Part shown: positions 1 to 5,347 of the stretch, one piece after another
How the letters are laid out: the number at the start of each line of letters is the position of its first letter
How positions within the stretch are numbered: position 1 is the stretch's first letter
NCBI GenBank assembly: GCA_016199685.1
Contig: JACQGD010000016.1
Span: 1 to 14,642 of the forward strand
Direction: 5' to 3'
Origin: Candidatus Saccharimonadota bacterium
Lineage (GTDB): Bacteria; Patescibacteriota; Saccharimonadia; Saccharimonadales; Saccharimonadaceae
DNA: 14,642 nt
Notes under the pieces: generated by a model
Told to the model about the DNA's origin: nothing
The model's database searches: none
Seen by the model: only the letters and a program-made list of their open reading frames with translations
Position numbers and translations under genes: made by a program

Positions 1-469
1 GCTGCGAAGGATCATTAATGTCTGCAATCTGAATTCTAAATGTCCCTGGAAGTTTATTTGTTGCTTCATTAAGCGCATCGAGTGTTTCGATATCTGATTT
101 GTTATCTTGTGCAAATGCCTTTTGCGCAGCGATAGGACTCACGTATGCGACACTCTTGACTGTCGAGAGCTTCTCGAGACGTTTCTTGATCTCTGCAGCC
201 TGAGTATCCGTCGTTTCAGTTCGTACATAGATCGACATATCTACTTTTTTCTTTATATCATCGACGGTATCGACAAGTACCTGCCGTGCAGCGAGCGTTG
301 CGAAAATAATAAGAAGCGTAATTGTCATCACTGCAGTCGCCGCAATCGTAAGCCAGGCATTTCGGCTAAAATTATTGACCCCATAACGAATCATTCGCAT
401 AAACGTCAACCATTGTCGACGATGACGCTTCTGTTGAGAAAAAGCTTTTGCATCCATTTTTTTTGCCAT
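1..469 (-). CDS. ftsX: Cell division protein FtsX, N-terminal part (truncated by window edge)
   Basis: FtsX is the membrane partner of the FtsE ATPase. In other bacteria the complex couples ATP hydrolysis to activation of cell-wall hydrolases at the septum. Only the first 156 codons lie in the window and the frame stays open to the left edge. The translation starts MAKKMDAKAF. It has a basic cytoplasmic segment, one hydrophobic helix at about residues 39-61, then the beginning of the extracellular domain (DMSIYVRTETTD at 78-89, then VKSVAYVSPIAAQKAF at 104-119), which fits the FtsX ectodomain pattern. The ATG lies 1 nt after the ftsE TAA (TAAtATG) with only a weak AGGCAG-like ribosome site, so translation is probably coupled to ftsE. 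A second in-frame ATG at residue 5 is possible. Identification is strong because of the ftsE partner. Confidence 0.93.
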   Translation of the reverse strand, partial: MAKKMDAKAFSQQKRHRRQWLTFMRMIRYGVNNFSRNAWLTIAATAVMTITLLIIFATLAARQVLVDTVDDIKKKVDMSIYVRTETTDTQAAEIKKRLEKLSTVKSVAYVSPIAAQKAFAQDNKSDIETLDALNEATNKLPGTFRIQIADINDPSQ

Positions 470-470
470 A

Positions 471-1154
471 TTACTGCCTATAACTTCCCTGCGCCTGATC
501 GCTTGTTACTTTTCCATGCTCGATCGTGATCACGCGGCGCTGGAGTTTATTGACGATTTCAACGTTATGCGTTGTGAGAAGGACGGTTGTCCCGTACTTA
601 TTAATCTTCTCAAGAAGACGAACAATATCCCAGCTATGGCGAGGATCGAGATTTCCCGTTGGCTCATCAGCGATAAGGATCTTTGGCTGGCGTACCACGG
701 CACGAGCAATTGCAACGCGCTGGCGCTCTCCGCCAGACAGCTGATGTGGAAAGTTCTTCTCTTTGCCCGATAGTCCGACAAGCTCAATAACCTTTGGAAC
801 AGTGTTTTTAATTTCACGGTTGGTCATACCTGCAATTTCGAGTGCAAAGGCGATATTCTCATAGACTGTCCGTTGCGGCAAAAGTTTGAAGTCCTGGAAC
901 ACTACACCGATTTTACGACGAAGCAAAGGAATATGCTTGTCTTTGAGCGTATCGTAGTCGATACCACCGACGACGATTTTACCGCTGGTTGGTTTTTCTT
1001 CACGAGTCAGGAGTTTGAGGAGCGTCGACTTCCCCGCACCACTCGTTCCAACGATAATCACAAATTCTTTTGGCTCGACATGCAAACTAATCCGGTTGAG
1101 GGCCGGTTTCATGTCTTTTCCGTACGTTTTTGTTACCCTATCTAACAGAATCAT
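471..1154 (-). CDS. ftsE: Cell division ATP-binding protein FtsE
   Basis: ABC-type ATPase that energises FtsX during division. With the start chosen here the protein has 227 residues, the usual FtsE length. It shows Walker A GTSGAGKST (36-44), Q-loop Gln87, signature LSGGERQR (139-146), Walker B ILIADEPTGNLD (159-170) and switch His196. The frame remains open up to 1208, which would add 18 residues, and there is another ATG at 1166. I prefer the ATG at 1154 because a very good extended -10 box (TGCTATAAT, 1173-1165) lies directly upstream. Its transcript should begin near 1158, so the two upstream starts would not be in the mRNA. The product then begins MILLDRVTKTYG, the normal FtsE N-terminus. 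No Shine-Dalgarno sequence precedes this ATG. The gene is followed after 1 nt by ftsX. Confidence 0.95.
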   Translation of the reverse strand: MILLDRVTKTYGKDMKPALNRISLHVEPKEFVIIVGTSGAGKSTLLKLLTREEKPTSGKIVVGGIDYDTLKDKHIPLLRRKIGVVFQDFKLLPQRTVYENIAFALEIAGMTNREIKNTVPKVIELVGLSGKEKNFPHQLSGGERQRVAIARAVVRQPKILIADEPTGNLDPRHSWDIVRLLEKINKYGTTVLLTTHNVEIVNKLQRRVITIEHGKVTSDQAQGSYRQ

Positions 1155-1164
1155 TACTACGGCC

Positions 1165-1193
1165 ATTATAGCATAAGTTTTGTATTTGAAAAC
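1165..1193 (-). promoter_or_regulatory. ftsE promoter with extended -10, near-leaderless start
   Basis: On the minus strand TGCTATAAT occupies 1173-1165, a consensus -10 with the TGn extension. A weak -35 (TTTTCA) lies 16 nt upstream. The ATG of ftsE begins 10 nt after the -10, so the predicted transcript start near 1158 leaves a leader of about 4 nt. Confidence 0.7.
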
Positions 1194-1247
1194 TGAGAGA
1201 CCTTGCATATTCTCTTTAATTTAATGAATTATCTCGATATACGAACA

Positions 1248-1631
1248 TCAATCGATACCTTCTTCACGAAGAATAGATGCGAGCACATCATCGCCGTGTC
1301 GAATCAAGCCGAGCAAGATATGCACCGGATCGATATAGTTACTTCCCATCCGCAATGCTTCCGAAATTGATAGCTCAAGCGCCTTCTTTGAGTCAGGAGT
1401 GAGCAGAGTATAATCTTTCTCCTTTTGCTCGAACCTCTCGCCCACTTTTTGCTTGAGTTTCTCGTACGACAAACCAAGGTGTTGCAGAGACTCCGCTGCA
1501 ACACCTTCACCCTGCTGAAGGACAGCGAGCAGAATATGCGCAGTCTCGATATTTTCGTGATGCAACAACTTGACATTTTCTTTGGCGAGTACGACAATCC
1601 CTCTCGCTCGATCGTTGAATCGTTCGAACAT
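1248..1631 (-). CDS. Standalone Clp N-terminal (ClpC-type) domain protein
   Basis: A 127-residue protein consisting only of the double Clp-N repeat that in ClpC/ClpA forms the substrate- and adaptor-binding cap of the AAA+ unfoldase. Repeat 1 spans about residues 1-65 (MFERFNDRARGIVVLAKE, then ENIETAHILLAVLQ). Repeat 2 spans about 77-127 (LTPDSKKALELSISEA, then YIDPVHILLGLIRHGDD). It stops (TGA) at REEGID, where ClpC would run on into its linker and first AAA+ module. Nothing downstream encodes Walker motifs before ftsE, so it is a free-standing domain rather than a frameshifted clpC visible here. A good ribosome site (AAAGGA, 7 nt spacing) supports the ATG at 1631. Possible roles are adaptor, decoy or regulator of a ClpC/ClpP machine encoded elsewhere; that is inference. 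It has its own promoter and a leader of about 100 nt. Confidence 0.88.
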   Translation of the reverse strand: MFERFNDRARGIVVLAKENVKLLHHENIETAHILLAVLQQGEGVAAESLQHLGLSYEKLKQKVGERFEQKEKDYTLLTPDSKKALELSISEALRMGSNYIDPVHILLGLIRHGDDVLASILREEGID

Positions 1632-1660
1632 GGCATTCCTTTGGTCGTTGTAGATGCGTT

Positions 1661-1694
1661 GGAACAGTGAGTTCCCGAGGTATTCTGAACCTCG
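1661..1694 (-). promoter_or_regulatory. Tandem hairpins in the leader of the Clp-N gene
   Basis: Two abutting inverted repeats lie in the leader. CGAGGT/ACCTCG (1676-1681 and 1689-1694) is a perfect 6-bp stem with a 7-nt loop. GGAAC/GTTCC (1661-1665 and 1671-1675) is a 5-bp stem with a 5-nt loop. They end about 30 nt upstream of the ATG and leave the ribosome site free. They could be an RNA control element or an operator; nothing decides between these. Confidence 0.45.
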
Positions 1695-1738
1695 TAAATT
1701 GAGATAAAATGTACAACGTCACCACCAACAGTTACCAT

Positions 1739-1768
1739 AGTATAAATAGATTCGTGTTATTTTGTCAA
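1739..1768 (-). promoter_or_regulatory. Promoter of the Clp-N gene (TTGACA / TATACT)
   Basis: A consensus -35 TTGACA (1768-1763) and a -10 TATACT (1744-1739) are separated by 18 nt on the minus strand, directly downstream of the prfB stop. The predicted start near 1732 gives a 5' leader of about 100 nt, unusually long for this compact region. Confidence 0.7.
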
Positions 1769-1780
1769 TTTATAGACACA

Positions 1781-2863
1781 TTACTCACCGAGGGAGGCTT
1801 CCAGGTAGGCAGTAATAAATCCATCGATCTTACCGTCGAGGACACTTGTCGGATCTTTTTCTTCGTATTTAGTTCTCGTATCTTTCACGAGTGTATATGG
1901 ATGGAGTACGTAATTACGTATTTGTGAACCCCAGTTTGCCGACTCACCCGCCTGAAGATCGGTGATACTTGCGGCATGCTGTTCCATCTGGAGCTGTGCA
2001 AGCTTTGAGCGGAGAATTTTCATGGCAGTTTCTTTGTTTTGTAGCTGTGAGCGCTCGTTTTGGATGGCGATGACAATGTTCGTCGGTAAATGCGTCAATC
2101 GGACGGCCGAGTCGGTCTTATTGACGCTCTGACCACCCTTTCCGCCACTTCGGTAGACGTCTATCTTGATATCTTTGTCATCAATCACAATTTCGTCAGG
2201 TGCGTCAATCTGAGGAAGGATCTCGACGAGTGCGAAACTTGTCTGTCGAAGATTATCGCTATTAAATGGACTCAGACGTACCAGACGATGGACACCGTTT
2301 TCACTGCGAAGCTTCCCGTATACATACGCGCCACTGACTTCGATGACACTTGTTTTTATGCCCGCCTCTTCACCAGTCGATCGCTCAACCTGCACTGTTG
2401 CCATACCTGCTTTTTCAGCCCAACGTAGATACATGCGTTCAAGCATCTCGGCAAAGTCCTGCGCATCGGTTCCCCCGACGCCTGCAGAGATTCGTATGAT
2501 TGCATTGTGGTCGTCATACTCGCCGTTAAAAAGAAGTTCCTTTTTGCGGTCAGCAAACTCATGCTCAAGTGCACTAACTTGCCCCTCGAACTCAGCAAGC
2601 AAACTATCATCACCAAGCTCCATAAGCTCGATAATGTCTGCTGCTTGCATACGAAGCGTCTCCCACGGTTCAACCATGGCAGCGGTCGCTGATTGCTGCC
2701 GACCAACCTCCTGTGCGTGAGTAGGATTGTTCCAAAGCTCCGGGCGCGCCAACTCCTCATCGAGCTGCGCCAAAAAAGCCCGCTTGTCGTCTATCGCAAG
2801 CTGGCCGTAGGCTGCATCAATCTCCTCTCGCAGCGTGTGGACACGTTTTAGTAATGGCTGCAT
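1781..2863 (-). CDS. prfB: Peptide chain release factor 2 (RF2)
   Basis: RF2 terminates translation at UGA and UAA. The 360-residue protein carries the RF2 anticodon-like SPF tripeptide (198-200, within VRLSPFNSDNLRQTSF), which separates it from RF1 (PxT). It also has the peptidyl-hydrolysis GGQ loop (243-245, within GGKGGQSVNKTDSAVR). The N-terminal helical domain occupies about 1-110. Many prfB genes need a +1 frameshift at a CUU-UGA near codon 25. Here that place (about residues 22-25, reading CTT GCG ATA GAC) is continuous, so RF2 is made without frameshift autoregulation. The sequence AAGGAA touches the ATG too closely to act as a normal ribosome site, and an extended -10 lies 8 nt upstream, suggesting a leaderless message. 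The ORF ends with TAA. Confidence 0.97.
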   Translation of the reverse strand: MQPLLKRVHTLREEIDAAYGQLAIDDKRAFLAQLDEELARPELWNNPTHAQEVGRQQSATAAMVEPWETLRMQAADIIELMELGDDSLLAEFEGQVSALEHEFADRKKELLFNGEYDDHNAIIRISAGVGGTDAQDFAEMLERMYLRWAEKAGMATVQVERSTGEEAGIKTSVIEVSGAYVYGKLRSENGVHRLVRLSPFNSDNLRQTSFALVEILPQIDAPDEIVIDDKDIKIDVYRSGGKGGQSVNKTDSAVRLTHLPTNIVIAIQNERSQLQNKETAMKILRSKLAQLQMEQHAASITDLQAGESANWGSQIRNYVLHPYTLVKDTRTKYEEKDPTSVLDGKIDGFITAYLEASLGE

Positions 2864-2871
2864 TTCCTTCT

Positions 2872-2880
2872 ATTGTAGCA
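2872..2880 (-). promoter_or_regulatory. prfB promoter, extended -10, leaderless start
   Basis: TGCTACAAT (2880-2872, minus strand) is a near-consensus -10 (TACAAT) with the TGn extension. Eight nucleotides separate it from the prfB ATG at 2863, so transcription should begin at or within a base of the start codon. No convincing -35 was seen, which is usual for extended -10 promoters. Confidence 0.65.
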
Positions 2881-2936
2881 GATCGGCCACTTCCATTCCT
2901 ATCGCCTCAGATATAAATCGCTTTTCCAAGAAGGAA

Positions 2937-4223
2937 TTATAGATGATTCACAGCAGCAATAAATTGATCGCCGCGATCAACATAATTTTTGAACATACCA
3001 AAACTTGCACAGGCAGGACTTAAAACGACAACCTCTCCGGACTTAGCAAGACTTGCTGCAGTTTGCACCACTGCTTCCATTGTCGTATCCGACCCCAAAT
3101 TCGTGACGGTTTCATAATGAGCTTTTTTTAACGCCTTCTCTATCTTCGAGGCTTCATCACCAATCAAAACTGCATGAGGTACGTCGTATTGTATGATTTC
3201 TTTTGCAAGTTCGTTGTAGTCAGCACCTTTATCTGATCCACCAAGAATGAGGATTTTTGGTTGCTCAAATGTACGAAGAGAAGCGACAACACTTCCTATC
3301 GTTGTCGCGATACTGTCATCGTAATACGCAACGTCATTAACAGAACGCACGAACTTCAGACGGTGCGGTAGGCCCGAAAATTCTGAAAGGCCTCGCCCGA
3401 TTGCTTCTCCGTCTTTCACCCACTTCCAGGTTGAGGTAATAGCCGCGCATGCGTTGTCGAGATTGTGTACACCAGGCAACAGGAGGGCTTCAGTTTTACA
3501 AAGCTTTGTTTCACCAAACCAGAAATAGCCGTCTGCGACATGCGCAGCTTTGTCATGCTGGTAAGGAATTCTCGAACCTTTTGATTCTCGTGAGATTTTA
3601 ATTGAATAGGGATTAAGCGCGTTATAGACGACAATATCTTTGGGCGTCTGATGCGATGCGATATTCGCTTTTGCATTCACGTAGTCACTAAAACTTTTGT
3701 GAACATCGAGATGTTCTGGCTCAATACCTAGAACAACCGCTACGTGCGGTGAGCGAACTGCATCCCATAACTGAAAGCTACTCAATTCGTAGACAACGAT
3801 ATCATTCGACTTAATGCTTTCAAGTTTTGCAATCGCTGGGTCACCGATATTTCCCACCAAGTGCACAGTATGTCCTGCGGCTTTTAGAATCGATGCGATC
3901 AAGCTGCAAGTCGTGCCCTTTCCCTTACTTCCTGTCACGCCAATAATTGGTGCGGGACATTTAGCAAAAAACTCATTAGTCCCCGACCACACTTTGCCAT
4001 CAGTTTTAATCTTGAACGGACTCAAACCTGCTGTACGTACAACCATATCGAAGCCGTCTAGCTGTTCAAAGATTCCGGGACCTAACATAGCCTGAGCGCC
4101 GTATGGCAGGTCTGTCGGCAGTAGCTCACGCTCATCAACAATCGTAATATCGTGGCCTTGACTGAGAAAGTACGCGTTGTTCGCCTGTCCTTCTATACCA
4201 AACCCTGCGATTGCTACTTTCAT
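2937..4223 (-). CDS. murD: UDP-N-acetylmuramoylalanine--D-glutamate ligase MurD
   Basis: Cytoplasmic Mur ligase that adds D-glutamate to UDP-MurNAc-L-Ala in peptidoglycan synthesis. It has 428 residues, close to family length. Seen in order: Rossmann-like N-terminus (VAIAGFGIEGQANN, 3-16), ATP P-loop GVTGSKGKGTT (95-105) in the form common in CPR Mur ligases, YELSSFQL (145-152), EPEHLDVH (168-175), Lys185 at the position usually carbamylated, GVHNLDNACAA (251-261), PHRLK (286-290), LGGSDKG (327-333) and LSPACASFGMFKNYVDRG (401-418), the MurD-specific C-terminal signature. One oddity is DDSIATT (302-308) where E. coli-type enzymes have NDSKATN, so the lysine expected near the D-Glu site is isoleucine. 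The ribosome site AAGGAG (8 nt before ATG) overlaps the stop codon of the upstream M16 gene (TAAGGAG), placing murD last in a secA-M16-murD operon. Confidence 0.95.
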   Translation of the reverse strand: MKVAIAGFGIEGQANNAYFLSQGHDITIVDERELLPTDLPYGAQAMLGPGIFEQLDGFDMVVRTAGLSPFKIKTDGKVWSGTNEFFAKCPAPIIGVTGSKGKGTTCSLIASILKAAGHTVHLVGNIGDPAIAKLESIKSNDIVVYELSSFQLWDAVRSPHVAVVLGIEPEHLDVHKSFSDYVNAKANIASHQTPKDIVVYNALNPYSIKISRESKGSRIPYQHDKAAHVADGYFWFGETKLCKTEALLLPGVHNLDNACAAITSTWKWVKDGEAIGRGLSEFSGLPHRLKFVRSVNDVAYYDDSIATTIGSVVASLRTFEQPKILILGGSDKGADYNELAKEIIQYDVPHAVLIGDEASKIEKALKKAHYETVTNLGSDTTMEAVVQTAASLAKSGEVVVLSPACASFGMFKNYVDRGDQFIAAVNHL

Positions 4224-4235
4224 GTCGTTCGCTCC

Positions 4236-5021
4236 TTACTTTTCAGTAAATAGTGTTGCTAGTTTTTCGTTCAACTCTACAATTTCACTTCGCTCGCCGC
4301 TACTGACGCCAGCAAGAACAGAAATGTTGTGCCCGATAAACTCACGCGCTGTACGGATCATTATATCGCGTGATGTTCCATTGATAGAGTCAGGCACTTT
4401 TTCGTATTCTTTTACGACGCCGTCAGCAAAGTATCGATTTGTATAGAAATTACTCACCTGCGCAACTGTTTGTGCACCCATCTGGTGTCGACCAAGCGCG
4501 TACGATTTTGCAGCATCAATTTCTGCCTCAGTAATGTTACCTTCAAGCACCTGCTTGAGCTCGCGAACGATAATATCAAATAGCCCATCCGCAGTGTCGA
4601 GATTTACTTGACCACCGAAGTCCCATGACGAGTCATGGAATCCCACAGATGTGTCGCTAAACATACCATATGCGAGACCCTTCTTACGAGCGGCGCCGTA
4701 AATACGCGAATGCATCGTACCTGTCAAAATATGATCAAGGCAATTCATAGCATCAGACTCTTCGTCACTTAACTCTCTAGGAACAATCATAGACCATGCA
4801 AAGGTAAGGTTAGACGCTTCTTTACGACGAATCAATGTAGGCTTTCCAGACTTAAATTCGTCCTGAGGTGCCTCAAATCGTTCACCGGTAGGAAGTTCCC
4901 ACTCTTCAAGCTGGCGCTTTAATTCACTCTTTCGACCGTGCAGCTTACCTGCAATAACAAATCGCATATTGTTTGAAGTATGTGTACGATTATGATGATC
5001 TCTGATGTTCTTCAGCGTCAC
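4236..5021 (-). CDS. C-terminal fragment of the M16 peptidase, possibly reinitiated
   Basis: A 261-residue ORF from the ATGA overlap at 5021-5018. It covers the end of the first M16 half (TLKNIRDHHNRTHTSNNMRFVIAG) and the inactive second half, with the typical SRIYGAARKKGLAYGMFSD segment that corresponds to the family's L...lRek.GLaY pattern. The frame extends upstream to 5087 without a start codon. Termination-reinitiation could still translate it, but it contains no zinc ligands. Confidence 0.6.
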   Translation of the reverse strand: MTLKNIRDHHNRTHTSNNMRFVIAGKLHGRKSELKRQLEEWELPTGERFEAPQDEFKSGKPTLIRRKEASNLTFAWSMIVPRELSDEESDAMNCLDHILTGTMHSRIYGAARKKGLAYGMFSDTSVGFHDSSWDFGGQVNLDTADGLFDIIVRELKQVLEGNITEAEIDAAKSYALGRHQMGAQTVAQVSNFYTNRYFADGVVKEYEKVPDSINGTSRDIMIRTAREFIGHNISVLAGVSSGERSEIVELNEKLATLFTEK

Positions 5022-5329
5022 ATTTGGAATCGTCTTGAGGCGTTGATTGAACGTAAAGACATCTTCACCAAGGAACTCGTATATGCATTATGGTATGCAC
5101 CGTTTTTCGTAAATTCTGCCTCAAAATCATGTTCACTCTTGAACTTTGCATTTGCACCAAATGCCATATGCTCCATAATGTGCGCTGTTTCGTATATATC
5201 TTTATTTTCAACGTAACGATTACCTGCACGAAACTGAAATTGAAAACTCATCACAGTAGCGCCGGGGACATCAATAAGAAGTCCACGTGCACCATTTTTT
5301 AATCGCACTTCTTCTACAGTGTGTTTCAT
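5018..5329 (-). CDS. N-terminal fragment of the M16 peptidase
   Basis: A 103-residue ORF carrying the family strand-helix start (VRLKNGARGLLIDVPGATVM) and the HxxEH motif at 50-54. The last 18 residues or so (from about S86) are out-of-frame sequence with no family resemblance. It ends at TGA (5020-5018), overlapping the ATG of the following fragment. Whether a stable peptide is made is unknown. Confidence 0.6.
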   Translation of the reverse strand: MKHTVEEVRLKNGARGLLIDVPGATVMSFQFQFRAGNRYVENKDIYETAHIMEHMAFGANAKFKSEHDFEAEFTKNGAYHNAYTSSLVKMSLRSINASRRFQM

Positions 5330-5347
5330 GCTTGTCCTTGCTCCACT

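Larger units (their letters stand above)
4236..5329 (-). pseudogene. M16-family zinc peptidase, disrupted by an internal out-of-frame deletion
   Basis: Two ORFs in different frames together resemble one M16 (pitrilysin / processing-peptidase type) protein, 364 codons in total against roughly 420 normally. The first fragment holds the zinc-site motif HIMEH (residues 50-54) and continues into GAYHNAYTS, the usual sequence about 30 residues later. At about nucleotides 5087-5072 the family resemblance jumps frames. Out of the first frame but in the second fragment's frame, the DNA reads LGEDVFTFNQRLKTIPNVTL, which is the part just before the family's HH..TH.S.N segment. About 65-70 residues expected between NAYTS and LGED are absent. 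They include the Glu about 76 residues after HxxEH that completes the zinc site. I infer a deletion whose length is not a multiple of three, or an assembly error. A good ribosome site (AAGGA) precedes the first ATG. The gene sits 18 nt after secA and 12 nt before murD. Confidence 0.8.

Noticed and set aside
530..817. Overlapping ORFs in other frames of ftsE, and similar ones throughout secA, murD and serS
   Set aside because: They lie inside genes with clear conserved motifs and have no independent signals.
1196..1216. Weak inverted repeat AGAGA/TCTCT after the Clp-N gene as a terminator
   Set aside because: Only 5 bp with a 10-nt loop and no adjacent T-run on the minus strand.
5018..5021. 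ATGA overlap as evidence for two separate cooperating M16 subunits
   Set aside because: The first ORF's tail is out-of-frame coding sequence of the second fragment, which points to a broken single gene.
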